From Scytonematopsis contorta HA4267-MV1 (GTDB lineage Bacteria > Cyanobacteriota > Cyanobacteriia > Cyanobacteriales > Nostocaceae): a DNA stretch of 64,000 nt. Below, in pieces: positions 10,058 through 17,930 of this stretch. The position numbers and the translations under genes were made by a program. The stretch is from positions 106,279-170,278 of the forward strand of contig JAHHIC010000056.1 of assembly GCA_019359035.1 (NCBI GenBank), read 5' to 3'. Under the pieces are notes generated by a model. That model searched no databases and was not told where the DNA came from. It saw nothing but the letters and a program-made list of their open reading frames with translations. Numbering within the stretch: position 1 is the first letter of the stretch; the number at the start of each line of letters is the position of its first letter.

Positions 10058-10087
10058 TGTAGAGACGCGATTAATCGCGTCTCTACA
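10058..10087. repeat. 30-bp palindrome, gtagagac family, copy 2
   Basis: It has the outer stem gtagagac/gtctctac with core gcgattaatcgc, and is a perfect inverted repeat. It runs straight into the tandem repeat that follows. Confidence 0.9.
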
Positions 10088-10150
10088 ATTTTGCGTTCTA
10101 CAATTTTGCGTTCTACAATTTTGTGTTCTACAATTTTGTGTTTCTACAAT
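10084..10150. repeat. Tandem 15-bp repeat (acaattttgcgttct)
   Basis: About four to five units of acaattttg[c/t]gttct follow the palindrome. The unit begins with the last bases of the palindrome (ctaca), so the array appears to have grown from its edge. Confidence 0.8.
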
Positions 10151-10163
10151 GTTACATTTTTAA

Positions 10164-10520
10164 TTATTCCCATTCACCATAAATGGTTTCAGTTCGGAAG
10201 TTTATTTGACTAGCTACCAGTTCAAAACCTTTTGAAGTAGCGTGGACACCAAAGGTTTGCATAAACGTTGGAACAGCCAATATACCACCTGGAACGCATC
10301 CAGCGAAAGCCGCAGATGCTCCAGCAAAAAGAATACATTCAGCAAAAGCTTTCAAAGTTTCCTCGTTGATATTCTCAGTTCGTTCAATACATACAAAAGT
10401 TTTCAAAATAGTTGTTCTTGTTTTAACTATGGGTATAGGGAAAACGCCCCTATCATCGATGACTACCTTAAACTCAGGCAAGACATTGACGCTTGCAAAT
10501 TCAAATTCTGTATTAGCCAT
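10164..10520 (-). CDS. Small protein of unknown function
   Basis: This 118-residue protein is not recognised. It starts MANTEFEFASVNVLPEF. It has a beta-rich first half and then a small-residue-rich segment (LFAGASAAFAGCVPGGILAVP) that could enter or span a membrane. Two Cys are seen in the middle part (CIER and AECILF) and one in the small-residue segment (GCVPGG). The gene lies 30 bp downstream of the DUF4342 gene on the same strand, so the two are probably one operon with the universal stress genes upstream. The membrane idea is inference. Confidence 0.6.
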   Translation of the reverse strand: MANTEFEFASVNVLPEFKVVIDDRGVFPIPIVKTRTTILKTFVCIERTENINEETLKAFAECILFAGASAAFAGCVPGGILAVPTFMQTFGVHATSKGFELVASQINFRTETIYGEWE

Positions 10521-10550
10521 TGTCGTAAATTTTTGTTGTGTTCAGGGGTA

Positions 10551-10892
10551 TTATTCCGTTCGTTCAATAGCAATTTTCAGGCGAGCAACCATTGCCCCAA
10601 TAACACCTACAGAAGCAATGACAGGGAAAAGCGCCGCACTAATAACTCCACCGACTAACCCCACCGTCAAAGGTATTTCAATTAGTGTTCTCCCTTCTTC
10701 ATTTTTGATAGTAATACGACGGATATTTCCTTGATGAATAAGCTCCTTAATAGTAGGAACTAAAGAATCACCAGTAATACTAAATTCCTCCACATTAACT
10801 GTTTCGTTTTCATTGGTTTCAGACGTACTAGAATTAGTCTCAACCAAAGCATTTTCCTTTTGATTCTCAACTTCATTTACAGGAGCATTCAT
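10551..10892 (-). CDS. DUF4342 domain protein
   Basis: This 113-residue protein has a low-complexity Asn/Glu-rich N-terminus (to about residue 35). A DUF4342-type domain follows: a helix with IKELIHQGNIRRITIKNEEG, then IEIPLTVGLVGG and a hydrophobic Gly/Ala-rich helix (about residues 75-105) that looks membrane-active. DUF4342 proteins have no established function; the family pattern 'IxxGNxRRIxIKNEEGxxLxEIPLTVG' is clear. The start ATG at 10892 has a gagg site 8 bases upstream. It lies between a universal stress protein gene and an unknown gene, all on the minus strand. Confidence 0.8.
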   Translation of the reverse strand: MNAPVNEVENQKENALVETNSSTSETNENETVNVEEFSITGDSLVPTIKELIHQGNIRRITIKNEEGRTLIEIPLTVGLVGGVISAALFPVIASVGVIGAMVARLKIAIERTE

Positions 10893-10968
10893 GATTTATT
10901 CCTCAATGATTAGCCATATTTCAATGTTAGAAAAAAATTATGAGGAAGTTGTGAAGCACATCAACCCA

Positions 10969-11469
10969 TTAATTAGCAGTAGCAATTTGCTTTTGTGAAA
11001 TCTTTTCAGTGTAAATATATTCCGGTGCTTGCACAACTAAGACTGAGCAGGGAGCATAATGAGTCACATAGTTGCTGACACTACCCAAAATTAGCTCACT
11101 CATTCCAGAAAGTCCCCGTCGTCCTATCATAATTAACCCAGCTTCCCAGACTCTAGCAGTTTCACAAATAATGTAACCTGGTCGGCCTAAACCTTGATAA
11201 TATTCAGTTGCTATTCCTGCTGCATTAGCTTTATCTGCAAGAGCTTTCAGTAAATCTATACCAGGCTTTTCAAACTCCTCCCAACGTTTCTTATTCTCTG
11301 GAGTGTTAATTAAAGCCAAGATATTTGGACTATCTTTGTCATCAACAGATAAAACATGGAGCAATTTTAAAGATGACTTAGTTGCTTTAGCCAGTTCCAG
11401 AGCATCTTCAAAAACGTACTGACTCATGTTATCAGAGCGATTTAGTGCGACCAAAATTTTATTAAACAT
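10969..11469 (-). CDS. Universal stress protein (UspA family), ATP-binding type
   Basis: This 166-residue single USP domain begins MFNKILVALNRSD. The nucleotide-binding signature G-x2-G-x9-GS is present near residues 117-132 (GRRGLSGMSELILGSVS), which points to the ATP-binding class. C-terminal strand APCSVLVV is typical. The ATG at 11469 is preceded by gagg. A paralogue lies 108 bp upstream on the same strand; the two differ mainly at their C-termini. In cyanobacteria such proteins are stress-signalling or cation-linked factors; the role here is unknown. Confidence 0.9.
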   Translation of the reverse strand: MFNKILVALNRSDNMSQYVFEDALELAKATKSSLKLLHVLSVDDKDSPNILALINTPENKKRWEEFEKPGIDLLKALADKANAAGIATEYYQGLGRPGYIICETARVWEAGLIMIGRRGLSGMSELILGSVSNYVTHYAPCSVLVVQAPEYIYTEKISQKQIATAN

Positions 11470-11577
11470 GCAGCCTCATCCTAAATACGTAAGATTAAGA
11501 AAAGGAGAAAAAAATGAGGAAAAAGGAATTGAAATCACCCGGCGATTGAAATCGCAGCAACGACTCGGAAAACCCAG

Positions 11578-12042
11578 CTACATGGGTTGATGTATTAGAC
11601 TGTGTACTTGCCCATATACTGTTAAAACTGAACAAGGAGCATGGTGTACTACATAGTTACTAACACTACCTTGAACTAATTCTTTGATACCAGATAATCC
11701 TCTATGACCAATCACAATCAAATCAGCTTTCCAGGATTTAGCAATAGCACATATTGTATAAGATGAAGCACCAGGAGTTTGGTTATACTCCACATTCACA
11801 CCTGCTTTATTAGCCATTGCCAAATAAGTTTTAAGAAACTGTAATCCCTCCTCTTGATAATTTTTCCATCTTTCTAAATGTTCATCCAAGTTTCTTAAGT
11901 TTGGATAGCCAACTTCTTTATCTGATAAGACATGAAGTAACATTAAACTGCCGTAATTTAGTTTCGCAATTGATAAGGCTTCTGCAAAAACATTTTGAGC
12001 AATTTCCGAACAATCCAAGGGTACTAAAATCCGTTGAAACAT
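11578..12042 (-). CDS. Universal stress protein (UspA family), second copy
   Basis: This 154-residue paralogue of the neighbouring USP begins MFQRILVPLDCSEIAQNV. The ATP-binding signature is GHRGLSGIKELVQGSVS, followed by APCSVLTV. It is the first of the tandem pair in transcription order. The upstream gap to CoBaHMA ATPase 1 (about 370 bp) is filled by dispersed repeats, so it probably has its own promoter. No strong Shine-Dalgarno is visible before the ATG at 12042. Confidence 0.9.
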   Translation of the reverse strand: MFQRILVPLDCSEIAQNVFAEALSIAKLNYGSLMLLHVLSDKEVGYPNLRNLDEHLERWKNYQEEGLQFLKTYLAMANKAGVNVEYNQTPGASSYTICAIAKSWKADLIVIGHRGLSGIKELVQGSVSNYVVHHAPCSVLTVYGQVHSLIHQPM

Positions 12043-12062
12043 AAGGAGGGAGTGGGGTAAAC

Positions 12063-12175
12063 AATTCGCAATATGCCTTTATGGGCACGCTGCGCGAACA
12101 CAATTCGCAATATGCCTAAGTGCTCCGCTGCACTTCGTGAACGGCACACCTTCGGTGAACGTAATTCGCAATTGG
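12063..12175. repeat. Dispersed acaattcgcaatatgcct repeats
   Basis: Two copies of acaattcgcaatatgcct (about 12060-12077 and 12099-12116) alternate with cgctgcgcgaac, ccgctgcacttcgtgaac and cttcggtgaac motifs. These are short interspersed repeats of the gct-chi-gtgaacg type common in Nostocales. No gene is present between the USP pair and the ATPase gene. A g-rich hairpin ccccttcccttgtagggaagggg lies near 12284-12308. Confidence 0.65.
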
Positions 12176-12408
12176 AAAGTGGGGGGAGTGAGAAAAACTA
12201 ATGGTCTTTATAGACCACTAGGTAGTGGAAGGAAAACTATCAAAAATCTAAGAGTGTGTGGCTTTGAATGCTTTATTTCTCTTGTCCCCCTTCCCTTGTA
12301 GGGAAGGGGTTAGGGGTTAGGTTCTGACACCCTCTTAGAGACGAAAATATGTTATCTCTGCGCTTTCTGTGCCTCTGCGGTTTTTTATATTCCCCCACTG
12401 TTAAATAA

Positions 12409-15138
12409 CTAGAAAACACTTGCAGCTTTTTGTTTCCCTTCACTCGCAGCACCATCAACTGTATAGAAGTATTTAGCATCTGGCTCATAAGCCCAAGCCA
12501 TACCTTCCGGGTCTTGAGACATACTCCACTTCACAAAATTGGGTTTAACGCGATAGCTTGTGAGAGTTTGGCTAGAAAATCCCAAGCGTTTTGCCAAATC
12601 GCTCTGCTTTAATTGCATCCCTTTGTTGGAAAATTCTCTGACTTTAATACTTGCTACAGCACTTTCTGCTTCTGATACATGCCCATTACTTACATATCCA
12701 TTACTCACATGTCCATTACTTACATGTCCGTTACTTACATGTTCCTCACCAGCCAAAGTTTCTTGCACATCATCTTCCAACTCAGACGAAATAACAACAA
12801 CTTCAGCCTCCACTTCCAGAGGAATTGGTAACTCTTGAGTTACTTGAGGCTGATGAGCATTCTCGTGCAGTCGTTTTTCTTGTTCTGCAATTTCTGCTGC
12901 ACTGAGTCGATGTCCCAATGTCATAACTTCACCAGGACCGAGTAAAGGACGTAGACCATTAAGCTCAGCTAAGATAGCAGTACCGTTGTTAATTACTACC
13001 GCCAAAATTGGGTCGAGTGCAAAGAAAATACCAGATATTAATGCCCCTAAATTGGGAGCGGCTACGATTGCTGTGTTCTGCCAAATAATATCCATTGCTT
13101 GACGCGCACATTTTACCGCCATGATTAAACCGCGCAGGTCATCTTCCATCAACACCACGTCAGCGGTTTCTCTGGCAATGTCGGTAGCACCCGCAAAAGA
13201 TACAGATACATCTGCGTATGCAAGAGCGGCTGAGTCATTAATACCATCTCCACAGAAAGCCACGGTTTTACCACTGTCATGCACAGCTTTGACCACTTCT
13301 ACTTTCTTCTCTGGGAATGCTTCCGCATATACGTGGTTAGGATGTATACCTAAGTTATTGGCGATTGAATCAGCAACTCGCTTCACATCTCCTGTGAGCA
13401 TGTGTACGGTAATGCCCATTTCTTCCAATTCGCGGATAACTTCTTTACTTTCTGGGCGTGGTGGGTCACTGTAACGGATAACACCAAGTAGTTCTCCATC
13501 ACCTGCTACGTAAACTAAGGATTGTCCACCTGCTTTAGCATCAGGGTAGCGATTATCATAGGCTTCCAAATCTACGTTTTCTTGTTTCATAAAACGCGGA
13601 CTACCTACGATAATGTTGATACCATCAATCTTAGCGTATGCACCTAAACCAACTTTGTATTCCCAATCTTCGCATTCCTTAAGGGCAACACCTGTATCTT
13701 TCGCGTGGTGGACAATGGCTTCAGCAATGGGGTGAGTCAGACCTTTCTCAGCGCTGGCTGCAAAACAGAGAATTTCATGTTTCGTGAACTTAAATGCCAT
13801 GACATCAATATCATTGACTCCCGCATGACCAATAGTCAGCGTTCCTGTCTTATCGCAGACAACGGTATCAATTTTTGCCAATATTTCAATTGCACGACCA
13901 CTCCGAATAAGTACACCATTACGAGCCGCGTAAGTAAGAACCGATAATATTGTTGTAGGTACGGAAACTCGGATACCTGTACCAAAGTCTAAGGTGAGGA
14001 GAGCTACTGCCCGATTTAAATTACCGCTAAATAAACCAACACCTGCACCTATCAACAATGTCGGAACCACCATTTGGTTTGCTACAGAAGCGGCATAATT
14101 TTCTACACGGGTATCATGTACAGGGGCTGCTTGCATCAAGTTAACAATTACACCTGCACGAGTATTGTTACCAACTCTTTCTGCCAGAATTGTTAATGTT
14201 CCATCAACTAGCAAGGTCGAAGCAAAAACTTCCTCTCCCACTGTGCGCGTTACTGGTACTGATTCTCCAGTAAGTTTGCACTGGTCAATAATACCCGTTC
14301 CTTCTAACACAACACCATCAATTGGAATTTGGTCACCGGGATATACAACTACATGGTCACCCACTATGACTTCCTGGGTGGGAATCTCTACAACCTGTCC
14401 ATCGCGGATTACAAATGCGGTCTTACTCAAACAATCCAGGAGGTCGAGAGATGCTCGTTCGCTACCACGAGCTGTCATATCACGAATTGCTTCACCACCT
14501 TCCACCAGACCTAACATAAACGAGGGAGCAAAGAAGTGTCCTTGGAGAGTATGTAAACCAATTGCTAAACCATCTAAAAAGTCGATAGTCAGTTGACGGT
14601 CTTGCTGAATAGAATCCCATGCTCGCTTGAACACTGGTACTGCGCCCGCGAATACAACTGCACCAATTAAGAAAGGAGGAATTGGTAAACCAACCATCAC
14701 ACCGATACTAAGTGCTAAACCTGCTACAGGTAAGCCCAAACGCTCCACAAAATCAACTTCGTTATTAGCTTTTTCTCCCGCTTCAGCTTCTGCACCCGTC
14801 CACCCAGCAGGTACTTCAGTAGTACAAGCCTTCTGAATTGCACCAAATAATTTTTCCTGAACAGTAGCTATCGCAACTGCTGTTGGCTGATGATTGTAGT
14901 TAACAATTAATGAACTTGCCTTCTCGTTTACTTGACTTTCGGTAACGAAATCCTGTCTTGAAAGAATATATTTGAGTTGAGTGGTATACTCTTCATCCCA
15001 AGAAAGTTGGGGAATGCGAATGCGAAAACGTCCAGGAATCCAATGAATTACTTCGTAATATACAGTTTCAGCATGACTTAAGGGATAAGCCTCAATAACA
15101 TTTGTGACTAGGGTTGTTGCAGTGTTTGGAGCTGACAT
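12409..15138 (-). CDS. CoBaHMA-type P1B-like ATPase 1 with C-terminal module
   Basis: This 909-residue P-type ATPase has an N-terminal HMA-like domain (about 28-105). That domain lacks a metal-binding CxxC and carries the basic signature HWIPGRFRIRIP, as in the CoBaHMA/HMA_2 family. The ATPase core is complete: TGES 290-293, DKTGT 429-433, P1B-type THP 468-470, MLTGD 580-584 and GDGIND 630-635. The intramembrane CPC of metal pumps is replaced by DFGTGIR (384-390), so the cargo is unlikely to be a classic soft metal. The tail holds a VSNGH pentapeptide repeat (800-822) and a 52-residue HTH-like module (843-894) that is shared with the stand-alone CoBaHMA protein at 27340-28146. The substrate is unknown. 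Confidence 0.9.
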   Translation of the reverse strand: MSAPNTATTLVTNVIEAYPLSHAETVYYEVIHWIPGRFRIRIPQLSWDEEYTTQLKYILSRQDFVTESQVNEKASSLIVNYNHQPTAVAIATVQEKLFGAIQKACTTEVPAGWTGAEAEAGEKANNEVDFVERLGLPVAGLALSIGVMVGLPIPPFLIGAVVFAGAVPVFKRAWDSIQQDRQLTIDFLDGLAIGLHTLQGHFFAPSFMLGLVEGGEAIRDMTARGSERASLDLLDCLSKTAFVIRDGQVVEIPTQEVIVGDHVVVYPGDQIPIDGVVLEGTGIIDQCKLTGESVPVTRTVGEEVFASTLLVDGTLTILAERVGNNTRAGVIVNLMQAAPVHDTRVENYAASVANQMVVPTLLIGAGVGLFSGNLNRAVALLTLDFGTGIRVSVPTTILSVLTYAARNGVLIRSGRAIEILAKIDTVVCDKTGTLTIGHAGVNDIDVMAFKFTKHEILCFAASAEKGLTHPIAEAIVHHAKDTGVALKECEDWEYKVGLGAYAKIDGINIIVGSPRFMKQENVDLEAYDNRYPDAKAGGQSLVYVAGDGELLGVIRYSDPPRPESKEVIRELEEMGITVHMLTGDVKRVADSIANNLGIHPNHVYAEAFPEKKVEVVKAVHDSGKTVAFCGDGINDSAALAYADVSVSFAGATDIARETADVVLMEDDLRGLIMAVKCARQAMDIIWQNTAIVAAPNLGALISGIFFALDPILAVVINNGTAILAELNGLRPLLGPGEVMTLGHRLSAAEIAEQEKRLHENAHQPQVTQELPIPLEVEAEVVVISSELEDDVQETLAGEEHVSNGHVSNGHVSNGYVSNGHVSEAESAVASIKVREFSNKGMQLKQSDLAKRLGFSSQTLTSYRVKPNFVKWSMSQDPEGMAWAYEPDAKYFYTVDGAASEGKQKAASVF
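12677..12742 (-). repeat. In-frame 15-bp tandem repeat coding VSNGH
   Basis: Four to five in-frame 15-bp units encode the VSNG[H/Y] linker between the ATPase core and its C-terminal module. In-frame repeats of this kind let the linker length vary without breaking the protein. Confidence 0.8.
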
Positions 15139-15751
15139 ATTGCACTATTTAGGTATCGTTTGAGTTGTGAACATGGAGAAAATTGCACAGCAGTAGCTAT
15201 TACCTAATCCTTCAATCCCTTTTCGCTTGCGAAGAAGGGTAATAAGAAAACAGTCAAAGCCAGAAAATAATTTCTTATTTGACTTATTTAATTGACTCTA
15301 CTAGATGAGAGTTTCCGACTAGTAACTGCTAAAAATCTATTGCTGCCTCTAGATATAAATATCTGCCAAATTTGGCAGTCTATTCAACCAAAAATTATTA
15401 AGGTCGCTAAAAGAGGTGAAGCATCTATAGGTGGAGTTAGTATTACTCTATGCCTCTACTGCTAATATATAAAGTCTACAGTAAATTGCATCTAGGAAAA
15501 ATGAATTTTTACCAAAGTCTACACCAATAATCATTGCAAATTGGTAAGTAATTTGAAGCTAGGTGTATATAGGTTACAAAAAACCTATATTAACTTCAGA
15601 GTGAATAGCTATTGAAAGCTTTTTCAATGGTAATAATAGTCATATTACAATGATATAGCAAAATTAGCAAGAAATATTAAAAAAATATTAAGAGCTACTA
15701 GAGTGCTACTTCACTGAATCAAATCTTCAAAGCTTTCACGACTAGTAAAAA
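15139..15751. other. 613-bp gap upstream of ATPase 1
   Basis: This is AT-rich and has no recognisable gene. It contains a perfect 9-bp-stem hairpin (atataggtt, loop acaaaa, aacctatat; 15567-15590) with no T-run. It probably holds the promoter and a long leader for ATPase 1. Confidence 0.5.
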
Positions 15752-15955
15752 TCAAGAAAACTGTTTCATTAATGTAAGAAAATTTTGGGCAATGTAGACT
15801 TCGACTTCTCTGTTAGTAAAGCTATAACCGTATTCTGTACCCATCTGTACCAGTAGCTTAATAAAGCTTTTTCGGTCTGGTGCTTTTTTCAGCTTTTCTA
15901 CCAGAGATGGGTTTTGGATAATTAGTTGGTGAAATTGCTTGACCTGTTTGGACAT
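15752..15955 (-). CDS. Nif11-domain small protein
   Basis: This 67-residue protein fits the Nif11 / Nif11-like leader domain: a helical segment with FHQLIIQNPSLVEKLKKA, then FIKLLVQMGTEYGYSFTNREV. In this family the domain either stands alone (function unknown, first noted near nif genes) or serves as the leader of a ribosomal natural product. Here it ends about ten residues after the domain with no Cys-rich or Gly-Gly core, so it is not an evident precursor peptide. The ATG at 15955 has gagg 8 bases upstream. It follows the SUMF1 gene by about 120 bp on the same strand. Confidence 0.75.
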   Translation of the reverse strand: MSKQVKQFHQLIIQNPSLVEKLKKAPDRKSFIKLLVQMGTEYGYSFTNREVEVYIAQNFLTLMKQFS

Positions 15956-16003
15956 ATATATTTATCCTCACTTATCTTTCATGAATTTGCCACGTAGACC
16001 TAA

Positions 16004-16080
16004 CCCCCCTTCCCCCCTTCCCTACAAGGGAAGGGGGGTGTCTGTACTTCCCCACTCCCCACTCCCCACTCCCTATTCCC
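16004..16080. repeat. Pyrimidine-rich hairpin plus STRR (ccccact)
   Basis: An inverted repeat ccccccttccctac / (caa) / gggaaggggggtg (about 16011-16039) is followed by three or more ccccact heptamers up to the stop codon of the SUMF1 gene at 16073. The heptamers belong to the STRR family also seen at 25474-25528 and 59795-59833. Confidence 0.75.
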
Positions 16081-17659
16081 CAGAAAGAGCTACTCGAAAA
16101 CCAATACCACTTCCCCCGTGGTCTGCTTGGTCCCAATGACGTTGTGCTGAGCGACATAAACTTGGTAGACAATACCAAGAACCTCCTCGTAATATCCTAC
16201 GGTTGGGAATTCCTCCTTCTTCCCAGGTTTCACCGTCGGTGGGTGCGTCTTTATAATTATCGTGCCAAGTGTCACCGCACCATTCCCAAACATTACCGTG
16301 CATATCGCATAGTCCAAATGCATTGGCAACCTTAAAACTTCCTACTGAAACAGTTTTTTGGTTATACTTACCCTCAATTCCAGAAGCATATATGTAGTTA
16401 CCGTCATAATTAGCTAGGTCGGGTGTAATAGTTTCGCCAAAGTGGAAAGGTGTTGTTGTCCCAGCACGACAAGCGTATTCCCATTCTGCTTCGCTCGGTA
16501 GTCGGTAATTTCGTCCAGTTAGTTTGGCTAATCTTGCAGAAAATTCAACTGCATCGTACCAAGATACTTGTTCTACTGGTAAGTTTTGACCTTTAATGTT
16601 GGATGGGTCGGGGTTAAGTGAACGATGTATGGAAGGCAAGTTGGCTATTACCTCCCATTGTGACTGGGTAATAGGAAATCGGCTCATATAAAAAGGTTGA
16701 ATTTTTACCTGATGCAAAGGTTCTTCATGGCTTTCTCGTCCTTCCTCTGTCTCTTTTGAACCCATCCAAAAGCTTCCTCCTGTTAGTCCGACTATTTCTA
16801 AAACCTGGTTATTACCTAGGTTTTCTTGGAAGTCGTCAGGTTTACCTATATAAAAGTCAGCTTTTTGCTCTTGAGTATCAACACTTTCCATCTGAATAGC
16901 CAAAGTTTCCTGATTGCTTAGTAAAACTATACTAGGTTCTTCTAGCTTTACTTCTACATCGGTTATGGTTTGGTGTTGTGCCAAATCTATCTGGCTTACT
17001 GTATTGGGTTCTTCGGAATTTAATTCTACATCAGTTATGGTTTGGTGTTGTACCAAAGCTATATGATTTACTTGGGATTGAATATGAGCTATGGTAATTT
17101 CCTGTTGATGCAGGGTTGTGGAAAGTTGGTCACGTGCTTGATTTGCTTGTTTTAGTTCTTCCCGCAGGTATATCAAATCTTTTGTTGCACGCTCTGATTG
17201 TTCTTGTAAATACAACTGGTTTGATTCCCGTTGGTGTAAGGCTGCTAACAGTTGGTCACGTGCTTGGTTTGCCTGTTCTAATTGTCCCCGTAGGTGAATT
17301 AATTCTTGATTTACCCTGTCTGAATCTTTTCGCAGGTGCGTAAGTTCAGATTCTCTTTGCTGAAAAGTTGTTGCAAGTTGCTTATGTTGTTCGTTTGCTT
17401 TTTCTAATTCAAAATTAAGTCGGGTTAAGGTTCCTTCAGCATCCTTTAGCTTTAACTGAAGTTGCTGGATTTGTTCTCGATGAGGTGTGAGTTTTGCCCA
17501 CATACTTCGTGCCCATTCCAGTCTACTCTGTTCTTTAAGAAAAACTTCTGGCATCACCCCAACTATTAGAGAGTATGGCTGAAGGCTCCAACCACATAAC
17601 AAACAGTTATCAGTTTTACCTGCAACATATTTCGTTTGGCAAACAGGACATCGAGGCAT
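16073..17659 (-). CDS. SUMF1/formylglycine-generating-like protein with zinc ribbon and coiled coil
   Basis: This 528-residue protein starts with a C4 zinc ribbon (CPVCQTKY...CLLCGW, residues 4-24). A Gln/Leu-rich coiled coil follows (about 50-200), in which two stretches with ANQARDQL repeat. A linker with duplicated QHQTITDVE segments follows, and then the FGE-sulfatase domain (about 285-526: GGSFWMGS, PVEQVSWYDAVEF, LPSEAEWEYACRAG, HGNVWEW). The end of the domain reads GGSWYCLPSLCRSA, with Cys497 and Cys502 spaced as in true formylglycine-generating enzymes; many cyanobacterial relatives keep only one. The start has a gagg site. No sulfatase is encoded nearby, so the target is unknown; its place between two CoBaHMA ATPases is notable. 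Confidence 0.85.
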   Translation of the reverse strand: MPRCPVCQTKYVAGKTDNCLLCGWSLQPYSLIVGVMPEVFLKEQSRLEWARSMWAKLTPHREQIQQLQLKLKDAEGTLTRLNFELEKANEQHKQLATTFQQRESELTHLRKDSDRVNQELIHLRGQLEQANQARDQLLAALHQRESNQLYLQEQSERATKDLIYLREELKQANQARDQLSTTLHQQEITIAHIQSQVNHIALVQHQTITDVELNSEEPNTVSQIDLAQHQTITDVEVKLEEPSIVLLSNQETLAIQMESVDTQEQKADFYIGKPDDFQENLGNNQVLEIVGLTGGSFWMGSKETEEGRESHEEPLHQVKIQPFYMSRFPITQSQWEVIANLPSIHRSLNPDPSNIKGQNLPVEQVSWYDAVEFSARLAKLTGRNYRLPSEAEWEYACRAGTTTPFHFGETITPDLANYDGNYIYASGIEGKYNQKTVSVGSFKVANAFGLCDMHGNVWEWCGDTWHDNYKDAPTDGETWEEGGIPNRRILRGGSWYCLPSLCRSAQRHWDQADHGGSGIGFRVALSGE

Positions 17660-17819
17660 AATTATTTCCTCTTAACCTGAAGCAGGATTTATAGATGAAT
17701 GAAAAATTTTTAAGTTGGCTACTTTACAATCAAGTATGATTGCTGTCGTTATTGTATTCCTTTTTCATATATTTTTCTCATAAAGTTTGGTTAACTTAAT
17801 ATTTCGCAGCATTCCCAAG

Positions 17820-17905
17820 AAACCGTAGCCCCCTCCTCGCTTGCCTACCGTGAACGCAATGACAGGTAATTCGACTTGTGTGTACACGGTAGCCTCACTT
17901 GCGGG
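17820..17905. repeat. Dispersed repeat ending in gtgtacacggtag
   Basis: Just past the 3' end of ATPase 2 lies gcctaccgtgaacgcaatga, then caggtaattcgacttgtgtg and tacacggtag. The outer bases ctaccgtg...cacggtag form an inverted repeat. The right part matches the 4540-4563 arm and the ends of the 49.5 kb and 61.4 kb elements. Confidence 0.65.
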
Positions 17906-17930
17906 GAGGGGTTAGGGGTGGGTTTTTCTT

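Larger units (their letters stand above)
9744..10163. other. 420-bp gap upstream of the Ca2+ ATPase
   Basis: It contains the dispersed repeat gcgctacgctccactgcgtg at about 9786-9814 (also near 58336), an AT-rich stretch likely to hold the ATPase promoter, palindrome copy 2 and a 15-bp tandem repeat. I see no gene. Confidence 0.5.
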
